Below the pieces are notes generated by a model. It saw only the letters and a list, made by a program, of their open reading frames with translations. It ran no database searches and was not told where the DNA came from. From Bacteroidota bacterium (GTDB lineage Bacteria; Bacteroidota; Bacteroidia; Bacteroidales; DTGW01), in assembly GCA_029572965.1 (NCBI GenBank), contig JAKPQD010000331.1:1-64000 (forward strand): DNA of 64,000 nucleotides, in the 5' to 3' direction. A program made the translations under genes and the position numbers. Shown here one piece after another: positions 54,738 to 63,953 of this stretch; the stretch's first letter is position 1, and every line of letters begins with the position of its first letter.

Positions 54738-56636
54738 ATGACGGAACAAAAAATACGCTTTGGGTTAGTTTTCTTGCTTGTCAGCATTTTCTTTGGTTTA
54801 ACAGCCATAGGACAGGGAATTGTTGTGGAACGTTCGTCAGAGCGTATCATGATAAAAGGAAAGGTCTATTTTATTCACCAGGTGAAGAAAAGTGAAACAT
54901 TGTATTCTATTGCAAAAGCTTATGGCATTAGCCTTGATACAATATATGCCTACAATCCGGGCACAACTGAAGGTATTAAGATAGATCAGTTGTTGCGTAT
55001 CCCTGATTATAAAAGTAAAGGTACTGTTTATGAGTCAAGGCATGAAGTGGAAATACCTGAAAATATTAAAGAACCAGCAAAGGTACAGCATACTATTGTT
55101 GCAGGGCAAACATTATACGGGATAGCACGTATTTATGGGCTGAAACCATCAGATATTGAAAAAGCTAATCCGGGAATGATCAGAGATAGCCTGAAACCCG
55201 GGCAGCAGATTATTATTCCTTTGGCTCAATTAAAGAAAGATAGTGCCAGTAAAAATTTTTTCATCCATAAAGTTCAGGAAAAAGAAACATTGTATTCAAT
55301 TTCGCGATTGTATAAGACTTCGGTAGATTCTTTAAAAATAATCAATGGCTTATCCAATGACAGTATATTGCGTTTGGGCATGGAGCTTAAGGTTCCTATG
55401 GTTGTTGGTGTTGTTCAGCAAAAAGATATGGCACAAACGTCTGCTGAGACTTCTACGCCTGTGGTAATTTCAATGGATTGTGATTCTTTTCTTGCCAAAA
55501 CCGAACAAAACCAGGTAAACCTTACATTGTTACTGCCGTTTTTTGCTTCAAAGGCAGAGGGAGGGGGCGAGGATGAAAATGTTGCTGAAGAAAAACGCCA
55601 CAATCGTCAGAAATCAATGTTTAGCCCACAATCTGCTTCGTATGTTGAGTTTTATCAAGGCTGTTTGTTGGCTTTAGAAGATTTGAAAAGAAAAAAAATA
55701 GATGTTAACCTTCAGGTTTATGATACAGAAAATGACACTCTTCTTTTGCATTCAATAATGAAAAAACCGGAGTTTCAAAGTGCTAATGTGGTTATAGGCC
55801 CTGTATCATTGTCGTTGATGAATTATGCTTCACGCCACATGCAAAAAAATGGTACATATTGGGTATCTCCTTTTGCTGATATTACAAATATTACAAAAGG
55901 AAATCCTTTTGTATTTCAGGTAAATGCTGGTAAAGAAAATTTATTTCTTGAAAATATCAAACATATTCCGGATAATGACACTAATAAAGTTATTGTTGTA
56001 TATAACGGAAGCGAATCTGATATAAATGATGATTTTCGCAATGCAGCTGCAAAATCAAAAGATTTGAAAGTAGCGTCAATGTGGAAAGAGCTGAATGTTT
56101 ACCACAATGGTTTTGCTGAACTTGTTTCGATGCTTGACTCTACAAAAGAAAATATTATCATTTCTCCTTCTGTGGATGAAATTTTTGTTTCTAATCTGTT
56201 GAGCATACTCGAAAGCAAATTGTTGCTATATAGGATTAAGGTTATTGGAAGGACTGAATGGACCTTGTTTTCAAGTATAGATATGAATTACTTGTTTGAC
56301 CAGCAGCTATCTTACAATACCCCTTTTTATATCGATTACGAAAGCGAACCAGTGAAAAGGTTTCTCAAAAAATATCGTTTGTATTTTGGAACTGAACCCG
56401 GGCAAATGTCAAAGCAAGGATTTAACTATGCTATGTTAGGCTATGATGTAACATATTATTTTACAATGGGTTATGCACAATATGGCAATAAATTGCCACT
56501 TGCTACTTTGTGTTTCAACCCTGAGATGCTTATTACCCAGTTTAGGTTTCAAAAGGTTTCACCTGTTGGGGGAATGATAAATTCTACTTTACACAAAGTA
56601 AGCTATACAAGGGATTATAATGTGTTGCACGAGTAA
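54738..56636 (+). CDS. LysM-repeat protein fused to a periplasmic-binding-like domain
   Basis: A protein of 632 residues: signal/anchor (about 8-26); three LysM domains (about 47-92, 118-162, 178-222; pattern V-x-x-x-E-T-L-Y-S-I-A); and a C-terminal domain (about 260-632) of the branched-chain amino-acid receptor type (YVEFYQGCLLALEDLK, NVVIGPVS, FQVNAGKENLF, then GYDVTYYF). LysM binds peptidoglycan, so the receptor domain should be tethered to the wall. No transporter adjoins it. Function unknown. Confidence 0.82.
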   Translation: MTEQKIRFGLVFLLVSIFFGLTAIGQGIVVERSSERIMIKGKVYFIHQVKKSETLYSIAKAYGISLDTIYAYNPGTTEGIKIDQLLRIPDYKSKGTVYESRHEVEIPENIKEPAKVQHTIVAGQTLYGIARIYGLKPSDIEKANPGMIRDSLKPGQQIIIPLAQLKKDSASKNFFIHKVQEKETLYSISRLYKTSVDSLKIINGLSNDSILRLGMELKVPMVVGVVQQKDMAQTSAETSTPVVISMDCDSFLAKTEQNQVNLTLLLPFFASKAEGGGEDENVAEEKRHNRQKSMFSPQSASYVEFYQGCLLALEDLKRKKIDVNLQVYDTENDTLLLHSIMKKPEFQSANVVIGPVSLSLMNYASRHMQKNGTYWVSPFADITNITKGNPFVFQVNAGKENLFLENIKHIPDNDTNKVIVVYNGSESDINDDFRNAAAKSKDLKVASMWKELNVYHNGFAELVSMLDSTKENIIISPSVDEIFVSNLLSILESKLLLYRIKVIGRTEWTLFSSIDMNYLFDQQLSYNTPFYIDYESEPVKRFLKKYRLYFGTEPGQMSKQGFNYAMLGYDVTYYFTMGYAQYGNKLPLATLCFNPEMLITQFRFQKVSPVGGMINSTLHKVSYTRDYNVLHE

Positions 56637-56643
56637 AAAGTGT

Positions 56644-57402
56644 TTATCCTTTCTTTTTTCTTATCAAATCAACAATTCCATTGATAATGGTTAGTGGGTG
56701 TGCTGGGTTTCCTGGTATATATAAGTCTATCGGGTACTTTTCAAGGAATGACCTTTCCAATGCCGGACTATCAGCATAAATGCCACCACTAATAGCATCA
56801 GTTCCGGCAAGGATAATTACTTTAGGGTCAGGGGTTGCATTGTAGCAGCGTTCAAGTGGTTCTGCCATGTTGGCCGAAATAGGGCCGGTAATAAGGATGC
56901 CATCTGCGTGACGTGGTGAGGCAACAAAGTCTATACCAAAGCGGCTAATATCAAACTGAACGTTGTTAGAAGCATTCAGCTCCCATTCGCAGCTGTTGTC
57001 TCCGGCGGCAGATACCTGGCGAAGCTTAAAGGAGCCACTAAAAAGCTGTTTAATCTCTTTTCGAATTATTGATTGGTCAAGTGTTACAGGGTTCTCATCT
57101 CCTTCTTTAACTATAAGCCTTTCTCTGACATTGGTTGCTATTTTATAATCTGTAGTAAACCTTATTTTTTGAGGAAAAGCTAAAGCACATTCTCCACAAA
57201 ACACACATTTACCAAGGTCTATGCTTACAGGGTTTAAACCAATAGCTTTTACCGGGCATAAAGCAGTTAACTTATCTTCGTCCACTTTGATATTGCTGGC
57301 AATAACAGGACGGCCTTTAAAAATACCCGGTACTTTGGCAGTTGTAACATCCGGGATATATTGTTTCCCGTTGTGCCATAATATTTTGATATTTTCTAAC
57401 AT
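56644..57402 (-). CDS. hydrogenase-4-like small subunit (NuoB/HyfI) fused to a one-cluster ferredoxin
   Basis: A protein of 252 residues. The N-terminal ferredoxin module keeps one [4Fe-4S] set only: C66-x2-C69-x2-C72 plus C49 (CPVKAI). The other motif has lost its cysteines. The NuoB-like part (about 128-245) has PRHADGILITGP and SGG, but of the four proximal-cluster ligands only C138 remains; the others read D135, D202 and N232. Last gene of the minus-strand operon, 13 bases after the large subunit gene. Confidence 0.82.
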   Translation of the reverse strand: MLENIKILWHNGKQYIPDVTTAKVPGIFKGRPVIASNIKVDEDKLTALCPVKAIGLNPVSIDLGKCVFCGECALAFPQKIRFTTDYKIATNVRERLIVKEGDENPVTLDQSIIRKEIKQLFSGSFKLRQVSAAGDNSCEWELNASNNVQFDISRFGIDFVASPRHADGILITGPISANMAEPLERCYNATPDPKVIILAGTDAISGGIYADSPALERSFLEKYPIDLYIPGNPAHPLTIINGIVDLIRKKKG

Positions 57403-57414
57403 AGTTCTCAGGTT

Positions 57415-58920
57415 TTATAAGTCGTGTCCGCAATAGGACAAGTTGAAACTCTTGTTACAAATAGGAAAATCAGATATCTCGTTATTTCTGACTGCAAGCT
57501 CAAGGGCCTTCCAGTTATGAAACGAAGGGTCTTTTATTTTATATACTTTTAGCATGCCTTTATTGTCTGTAATGGCACAATGGCATACTTCACCACGCCA
57601 CCCTTCTGTAAGCGAGATAACAAAAGTATCAGCTTGGGCAGTATAATTGGAAGCGTCAACTTTCTTAAATTCCGGGATGTTGTTTATCCAGTTGCGTATG
57701 TAGCCAATAGATTGTCTTATTTCTTCTTTTCGTATTTGTGTCCTGGAATATACATCTCCATGACGTTTGACAACGGGTTGATGGTTCATGTTTTTGTAGT
57801 TGGCATAAGGGTGCGACATCCTGATGTCGCGCTTAAGGTTGCTCATGCGTGCAGCCATTCCAACGGCTCCAATTTGATATATCTGATCATTTTCAACAAC
57901 TCCTGTACGCTCCAAACGTCCTAAGGCTGAAGGGAGCTTGAATAGCTGGGTTGCCATTTCTTCAAAGTCTCGTTCATAAATAGTAAGGATTTCCAAAAAA
58001 CGTTTGCCTAATGCCTCGGTGAATGGATAGTTAAAACCACCAACCCTGATAAGCCCTTTGCAAAGACGGTTTCCACACCACTCTTGGAAAAAGTTGACCA
58101 TAGGTGTCCTTAGTCGGCCAAAGACTGCACTACCCAATTGGTAAGCAATATCTGTACATATAGCACTCATATCTCCTGTATGAATAGCTATACGTTCAAT
58201 TTCTTGTGCTAAAGAACGTCCAAATGCTGTACTTTTGTCAGTTTCAATATTGCATAGGCTTTCCCAGAGCTGTGCAAAAGCAGTTGCATGCTCTACAGCA
58301 CTATCTCCGGCAATACTTTCGGCAATGGTTATGCGTTCATTCAGGCTTTGTTTTTGCAACATAAGTTGTTCAACTCCTCTATGCTGGTATCCAAGCTGTA
58401 TTTCGAGGTGTAAGATTTGTTCGCCATGACAAATAAACCTGAAATGCCCGGGTTCTATTACCCCTGCATGTATTGGGCCAACACCAACTTCATGTAATTC
58501 TTCGCTACTGCCTTTTAAAAAAGGATAATTTTCAATAGTTTGCTGTTTGTTGGCCCTGTTAAAAGGATATCTGACAGGCTTTAGCCAGGGATGTCCTTCA
58601 AATTTCACCCCAAAGTTCTCGTATACTTCTCTTTCAAACTTATCAAAAGCAGGAACATCAATTGTTAATGATGGATATGAAGCGTCAGTTTCAACATTTG
58701 TGGACAATACATTAATACTTTGCTCCTGGTCATCAGCAATACAACAAATAAGCTTTATGTTATTATTTTCGCGATAACCAAAATAATTTACTATGTGGCA
58801 ATGTATTTTATCCTTTACCAAGCTGGTACAGATGTCTGTAAACTCTTTGTAAGTCAGTTCGGGTATGGTTTTTACAGGAACTGGCTCGTTGTTTTTAACA
58901 GATATAAACTTGTTTGTCAT
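57415..58920 (-). CDS. hydrogenase-4-like large subunit (NuoCD/HyfG type) without Ni-Fe ligands
   Basis: A protein of 501 residues: an N-terminal NuoC-like domain (about 1-120, PAFDKFEREVYENFGVKFEGHP) fused to a NuoD/HyfG-like domain. The YQHRGVEQL motif is present. The first Ni-Fe cysteine pair is replaced by A204 and S207 (ESIAGDSAVEH). The C-terminal pair reads S495 and G498, with a displaced C497 (NLSYCGHDL). It should not bind Ni-Fe. The 4-base overlap with the gene at 58917 points to coupling. Confidence 0.87.
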   Translation of the reverse strand: MTNKFISVKNNEPVPVKTIPELTYKEFTDICTSLVKDKIHCHIVNYFGYRENNNIKLICCIADDQEQSINVLSTNVETDASYPSLTIDVPAFDKFEREVYENFGVKFEGHPWLKPVRYPFNRANKQQTIENYPFLKGSSEELHEVGVGPIHAGVIEPGHFRFICHGEQILHLEIQLGYQHRGVEQLMLQKQSLNERITIAESIAGDSAVEHATAFAQLWESLCNIETDKSTAFGRSLAQEIERIAIHTGDMSAICTDIAYQLGSAVFGRLRTPMVNFFQEWCGNRLCKGLIRVGGFNYPFTEALGKRFLEILTIYERDFEEMATQLFKLPSALGRLERTGVVENDQIYQIGAVGMAARMSNLKRDIRMSHPYANYKNMNHQPVVKRHGDVYSRTQIRKEEIRQSIGYIRNWINNIPEFKKVDASNYTAQADTFVISLTEGWRGEVCHCAITDNKGMLKVYKIKDPSFHNWKALELAVRNNEISDFPICNKSFNLSYCGHDL

Positions 58921-60350
58921 GCGATCAGTTTTAAAGATCCGTTAATAAGCTCAATCAAAATTGATGGAGGGCAATAGGCCATCCAAATGGCAAGTCCAAG
59001 AAGTATGTATTGTGAAAGTGACTCCCATGGCTTGATTACAGGTACCCGTTCTTCATTAAAGTCAATTGGTGGGGTAAACAACAGTTTGAATACGTTAGAC
59101 CCAAAGCCGTATATGATAATGGTGAGCAATATGAACATCAATATTAGTATCAGGTATAGTTTTTGGGCTATCAATGACTGAAATATGAGAAATTCAGATA
59201 CAAACATGCCCGAAGGGGGGATGGCTGTCACAGATAAGAAGCCAAGAAGGACAACTATTGCCCCAGTTTTGTTGTATTTGAAGTAATTGCCAATGTCGTA
59301 AATGCTTTTACTTTGATAAACCCAATAAATTTGGTTGTATTGGAAGAACATGACAGGTTTTACCAAGGTGTGTAAAACGATGTGAAGCAGTGCTGCATAT
59401 ACGCCAATGCCTCCAGCAGCAATACCTATCATCACTATGCCCATGTGTTCAATCCCCGAATAGGCAAACATACGTTTGATGTTTTTTATACGCATCATAT
59501 ATACTGCTGCTACAAATATAGATAATACTGCAGCTATTAATATCACTGTTTTTGCCCAGTGTTGTAACGGGGTTTTATTTATAAGGGCGTATGTTCTGTA
59601 TATGCTTATAAATCCTACATTCATCAAGATGCTTGCAAATAATGCTCCGGCAGGTGCAGGGGCTTTGTCTTTAGCGTCAATTCCAGCCGTGTACATTGGC
59701 ACAAGGCCTAATTTAGCTGTAAAACCAATAAATATAAAGATGAAAGAAAGCCTGAGCCAGAACAAATCTGCTTTTGCATAATTGGCATAAAGCGAATCGA
59801 AAGTTAAATCTGTAATCCCCGCACTCTTAAACGATAAACTCAGGAATAATATACCAATAAACACGAACGTAATGCTGATAGCACAGATAAACACATATTT
59901 CCAAACACCTTCAAGCGCACGGATATTTCTGTGATGGTAAATGAGCATAGAAGCGCTAAGTGTGGTTGCTTCAACAAATATCCAGGTTACCGCCAGGTGG
60001 TTGGAAAGATATGCAGCAGCAGATGCTGTCATTAAGAATATGAGGGCTGAGAAGAACAATCCTTTTGTCCGTGGTGTTTCGCCTTCATTGTGCTTTTCCA
60101 TGTACCTGTAACCATGAAATAATGATGGAATGGCAACAATTGCAAGTGCCAATAGCAAAAGAATTCCAATATGGTCAGGTTTGAAATAAGTAAAGCTCGC
60201 TTCTGTATGTATCTGCAAGTATTGGCTTATGCCAAATACCCATAATTGTATGACATACAGCACTAATAATGAATACATCAGCGATTTATTCTTGTTAAAG
60301 AATAGACCGATGCCAATAAGTGATGATAATATAAGGAATACAGATATCAT
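58917..60350 (-). CDS. proton-pumping NuoN/HyfF-like antiporter-type subunit
   Basis: A protein of 477 residues with about 14 hydrophobic helices, of the Mrp antiporter-like proton channel family (RMFAYSGIEHMG, AKLGLVPMYTAGIDAK). In HyfF this subunit is part of the proton-conducting membrane arm. It overlaps the large subunit gene and follows the HyfE-like gene by 5 bases. Confidence 0.85.
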   Translation of the reverse strand: MISVFLILSSLIGIGLFFNKNKSLMYSLLVLYVIQLWVFGISQYLQIHTEASFTYFKPDHIGILLLLALAIVAIPSLFHGYRYMEKHNEGETPRTKGLFFSALIFLMTASAAAYLSNHLAVTWIFVEATTLSASMLIYHHRNIRALEGVWKYVFICAISITFVFIGILFLSLSFKSAGITDLTFDSLYANYAKADLFWLRLSFIFIFIGFTAKLGLVPMYTAGIDAKDKAPAPAGALFASILMNVGFISIYRTYALINKTPLQHWAKTVILIAAVLSIFVAAVYMMRIKNIKRMFAYSGIEHMGIVMIGIAAGGIGVYAALLHIVLHTLVKPVMFFQYNQIYWVYQSKSIYDIGNYFKYNKTGAIVVLLGFLSVTAIPPSGMFVSEFLIFQSLIAQKLYLILILMFILLTIIIYGFGSNVFKLLFTPPIDFNEERVPVIKPWESLSQYILLGLAIWMAYCPPSILIELINGSLKLIA

Positions 60351-60355
60351 AATGT

Positions 60356-60985
60356 TTAATCTTTCAGGTTTCGTAATAAGTCCACATCAGGGTCTTTTAG
60401 CACATCGCCTATTTTGTTGAAGAAGATACCCAGTATTAACACGCTGGCAAAGATATCAAGCATAATTCCGAGGTTCACCAGCATAGGCATCTCATTACCA
60501 ACTGCCAGCGAGAGGATAAATACCCCATTTTCAATAATCAGGTAACCAATAACGTGGGTGATAATTTTCCGGCGAGATACAATCAGGTAAAGGCCAGAAA
60601 AGAGTGTAGATAAGGCTACAATAAAAAACGTTTTGTCTATTAGCTTTGAGCTTACAGAACTTGACAAAATGATTGAAATTACTATGATTAAAGTAACAAT
60701 GATTAATGAAAGAAAGTTGGGAAGGAATGGTTCAGCTTCACGTGTAATATTATTCCGCTTTATCAGGCTATTTAGAAACCAAGGTACAGCAATGGCTTTA
60801 AAAACAATAGTTTCAAGCATGATAAATGCTACATTCAACGGCTCTACTTTGTCAAGCGTGAGATAGGTGATAGCAAACAACAAAATACCCTGAAATAGAA
60901 GGATATGGATGTAAGTAATCATGCGATTGGCTATACTCATGTAAAGTAATGACATGGCAAGCGCTATTAGTAATATATCCGTCAT
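60356..60985 (-). CDS. HyfE-like membrane subunit (NuoK-related)
   Basis: A protein of 209 residues with seven or so hydrophobic helices; the last part (VIGYLIIENGVFILSLAVGNEMP) matches HyfE/NuoK-type sequence. It forms part of the membrane arm. Order in the operon fits hyf clusters (B, C, E, F, G, I). Confidence 0.82.
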   Translation of the reverse strand: MTDILLIALAMSLLYMSIANRMITYIHILLFQGILLFAITYLTLDKVEPLNVAFIMLETIVFKAIAVPWFLNSLIKRNNITREAEPFLPNFLSLIIVTLIIVISIILSSSVSSKLIDKTFFIVALSTLFSGLYLIVSRRKIITHVIGYLIIENGVFILSLAVGNEMPMLVNLGIMLDIFASVLILGIFFNKIGDVLKDPDVDLLRNLKD

Positions 60986-60990
60986 ATCTG

Positions 60991-61896
60991 TTAAATTAAC
61001 TTTCCTAAAACAAGTAAAACTCCTAAAAATATTAGCATAGCTACTGAAGTGAGTATAAATACAAACTGTGGGTTGTGGTTCATCCTGAAACGGGCCATAA
61101 ATGACTCAAACAAACCGATTATAAATGCAAATAACACCTGGATGCCTAAAAATATTGGAATTGCAATGGTAAATGGCATGGAAGTAATGAAAAAGTTGGC
61201 AATCAGTGCTCCGTAAATGGCAAACTTCAGTTGTGCCGAGTAAAGAATAAGGCCAAGGTCAAATCCACTGTTGTCCAAAATCATTACTTCGTGTATCATT
61301 GTAAGCTCAAGGTGTGTCTTTGGGTCATCTATTGGCATGCGACTGTTTTCAATCATTGCAATAAACATCAATACAAAAGCCGCCAATATGCCAATCATGT
61401 ATGCATTTTCGCTTCTCAAATGCAGGTTGTTAAAGATGTCTGCAAATGACGACTGGCCTGTAAACAAGGCAAAAGAGCCCATGAGAATAAAAAATGCAGG
61501 CTCTGTAAGCATTGAATATAGGGCTTCACGACTCGCCCCCATTCCTTCAAAGCTGCTCCCGGTATCGAGCGAGGAGATTATCATCATAAACTTTCCCAGT
61601 GCAAGCACATAAGCAAACATCACAAAATCTCCCTGAAAAGACAATATTCCTTTTTCTCCGCCAAAAGGGACAAGCAATGCAGCCATTATCAATGATGCAA
61701 AGTAAATACTTGGCGCTATCTGAAATACAAAGCTCGTGGTTTTGCTGTAAACAGCGCCTTTTCGCCACAATCGTACAATGTCCTTCATAGGCTGCAGTAT
61801 TCCGGGGCCTTTACGTCCCGATGCCAGGCTCTTGGTTCGTATTATGACGCCCGAAAATACAATGCTTACCAGCACTATCAGGATGAAACTAATCAT
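60991..61896 (-). CDS. HyfC/NuoH-like membrane subunit
   Basis: A protein of 301 residues of the NuoH family with eight helices. The conserved loops FEGMGASREA and ENSRMPIDDPKTHLELTMIHE, found in the group 4 hydrogenase branch, line the junction with the hydrophilic arm. It overlaps the HyfB-like gene by 4 bases. The intact loops suggest a working coupling path even though the metal sites are gone (inference). Confidence 0.9.
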   Translation of the reverse strand: MISFILIVLVSIVFSGVIIRTKSLASGRKGPGILQPMKDIVRLWRKGAVYSKTTSFVFQIAPSIYFASLIMAALLVPFGGEKGILSFQGDFVMFAYVLALGKFMMIISSLDTGSSFEGMGASREALYSMLTEPAFFILMGSFALFTGQSSFADIFNNLHLRSENAYMIGILAAFVLMFIAMIENSRMPIDDPKTHLELTMIHEVMILDNSGFDLGLILYSAQLKFAIYGALIANFFITSMPFTIAIPIFLGIQVLFAFIIGLFESFMARFRMNHNPQFVFILTSVAMLIFLGVLLVLGKLI

Positions 61897-63938
61897 AATG
61901 CTTTGGTTTTTAAAAAGTTCAACAAAGTGTCTATATTTTGGTTTATTGATGTGTAAATCAGTATAATCATGATAAATACCAGGCCATAAAGCAGGTAAAC
62001 CTGTATATTGCCGTTTTGCAGGAACGTAAACCTGTTTAATGCCAGCCTTAACAATTTTATAGGCTTATCAATCAGCCATATTTCAATGTAATCAAGTATA
62101 TGCGTTGAATGTTCTATCTTTGAAGGATACAAACCCTTTGCAGCCTTCTTTTTCTTTATTGTTTTAAAAATAAACTCAGCTAACTTCCTATATTCTCTGA
62201 TAAAAGAGCTGCCTGAATATTGCATGGCTACTGTTTCTCCGGTATAACCGCATCCCCAGGTATGATCTTCTTTTTTGACTTTATTTACAACTATAGCTTT
62301 TCTGAGAATGATTACTGTTGCTATGATTAAGATAAAACAAATCGAGAACCACCCAATATGGGTAGCTTCGCGTAAATACGTTTCGATTTCAGGCTGATAA
62401 ATGACAAATTGCGAGGTATGTACTTTCAATGATGAAATAAGAGAAAATAAGGTTTTGTTCAATAAAAATGGTGCAAATCCAATGATAGCAATTGCTATAG
62501 CTAATAAAAACAAGGGATATATCATATTTCCATTGTCTGTATTTTTGTATTCAAGCTTTGTTTCACGTTTATTGCCTAAAAATATTATTCCTGTTGCTTT
62601 GGTAAAGCACATCAATGCCAAACCGCCTATCAACGCCATGATGATAATACCAAACAATGCCCAAAATGATAAGATAAAATAACCCCCTTGCAAGCCATTA
62701 TACAACCCGACATACATCATAAATTCGGATACAAAACCGTTAAATGGAGGAATTCCGCATATTGCAATAGCTCCACTCATGAAAAGCATTGTGGTTTTTG
62801 GCAATTGTTTGTTCAATCCCCCTAAACGGTCAATATTCATAGTATGGGCCGACTGATATATGTTTCCAGAACAAAAGAATAACAATGATTTAAAGAGTGC
62901 ATGGTTCCAAACATGCAGTAATGCCCCGCTGAACCCTAATACAAAAAGCAAAGGCATGTTGTAGGCTATGCCAAGGCAGCCAATGCCTATACCAATGCCA
63001 ATCAGACCTATATTTTCAATGCTATGATAGGCGAGCATCTTTTTAAGGTTGTGTTGTACTATGGCAAGCATAACACCATATAGCCCGGAAACCAATGAAA
63101 GAAATAAAATGATGTATCCTGTTATGCAAAAATCAGGATGCACAATGAATAACATGCGAATAATGCCAAAAATACCAATTTTTATAACCACTCCGGACAT
63201 AATTCCTGATATATGTGCAGGAGCAGCCGGGTGTGCAACCGGAAGCCATACATGAAACGGAAATATACCTGCCTTTATCCCAAATCCTATGAAAAATAAC
63301 CCGTAAATTATAAGCTTGGTGCTGTTAGGTGCTGATAACATATAGCTGGCCATAGCTTCAAAATCGTAAGAACCTGTATTAGCTTTTCCCCAAAGAAATG
63401 CGACAAAAAGCATTAGCAATCCTATATGTGACACGATAAAATAATACATACCAGCTCGAAGTACTTCGCTTTTATGGCTTTCAAAAATTACCAATACGGT
63501 AATGCTTATGGTCATTATTTCCCAAACAAAAAGAAAAACTAAGCTGTTTTGTATAAGACAAATATCTATTAATGATATAAGACCAAGTATGAAAGCTGCA
63601 TAGTGTAGTTTTGTTTCTGAAGTCCTTTCGGGGTAATGTTTTAAATATCCCTTACTATAAAAATAGCCTATAGTAAAAACGAAAGCAATAATACTTATAA
63701 ACCAAGCTGAGAGATAATCAGCTTTTAGTGTTATCGGGCCTGTGATAATATTACCAGAATAAGTAAAAATTTGGGTACCGTTATAGAAAACCAATACAGA
63801 TAAAGCAATAGAGAGAGAAAAGAGTAAACAAAAAACAACAGATGTCATCATTTTATTAGCTTTTGAGCCCACCAAAGGGATGGCAACAACTGCTGCCAGT
63901 CCTATTATATTGAGTATTTCAAAGCCAGGTTTAATCAT
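61893..63938 (-). CDS. HyfB/NuoL-like proton-pumping subunit
   Basis: A protein of 681 residues with about 16 hydrophobic segments; the antiporter-like core spans residues ~110-420 (GIKAGIFPFHVWLPVAHPAAPAHISGIMSG, HSIENIGLIGIGIG). A C-terminal extension (about 560-681) ends in a hydrophobic helix. First gene of the complex seen in this window. It begins near the window edge, so further upstream genes may exist. Confidence 0.88.
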   Translation of the reverse strand: MIKPGFEILNIIGLAAVVAIPLVGSKANKMMTSVVFCLLFSLSIALSVLVFYNGTQIFTYSGNIITGPITLKADYLSAWFISIIAFVFTIGYFYSKGYLKHYPERTSETKLHYAAFILGLISLIDICLIQNSLVFLFVWEIMTISITVLVIFESHKSEVLRAGMYYFIVSHIGLLMLFVAFLWGKANTGSYDFEAMASYMLSAPNSTKLIIYGLFFIGFGIKAGIFPFHVWLPVAHPAAPAHISGIMSGVVIKIGIFGIIRMLFIVHPDFCITGYIILFLSLVSGLYGVMLAIVQHNLKKMLAYHSIENIGLIGIGIGIGCLGIAYNMPLLFVLGFSGALLHVWNHALFKSLLFFCSGNIYQSAHTMNIDRLGGLNKQLPKTTMLFMSGAIAICGIPPFNGFVSEFMMYVGLYNGLQGGYFILSFWALFGIIIMALIGGLALMCFTKATGIIFLGNKRETKLEYKNTDNGNMIYPLFLLAIAIAIIGFAPFLLNKTLFSLISSLKVHTSQFVIYQPEIETYLREATHIGWFSICFILIIATVIILRKAIVVNKVKKEDHTWGCGYTGETVAMQYSGSSFIREYRKLAEFIFKTIKKKKAAKGLYPSKIEHSTHILDYIEIWLIDKPIKLLRLALNRFTFLQNGNIQVYLLYGLVFIMIILIYTSINQNIDTLLNFLKTKAL

Positions 63939-63953
63939 TTCTTTTATTTTCCT

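Noticed and set aside
56644-63938. Active group 4 [NiFe] hydrogenase or respiratory complex I
   Set aside because: All four Ni-Fe cysteines are missing in the large subunit, and NuoE/F/G-like NADH modules are not present in the window.
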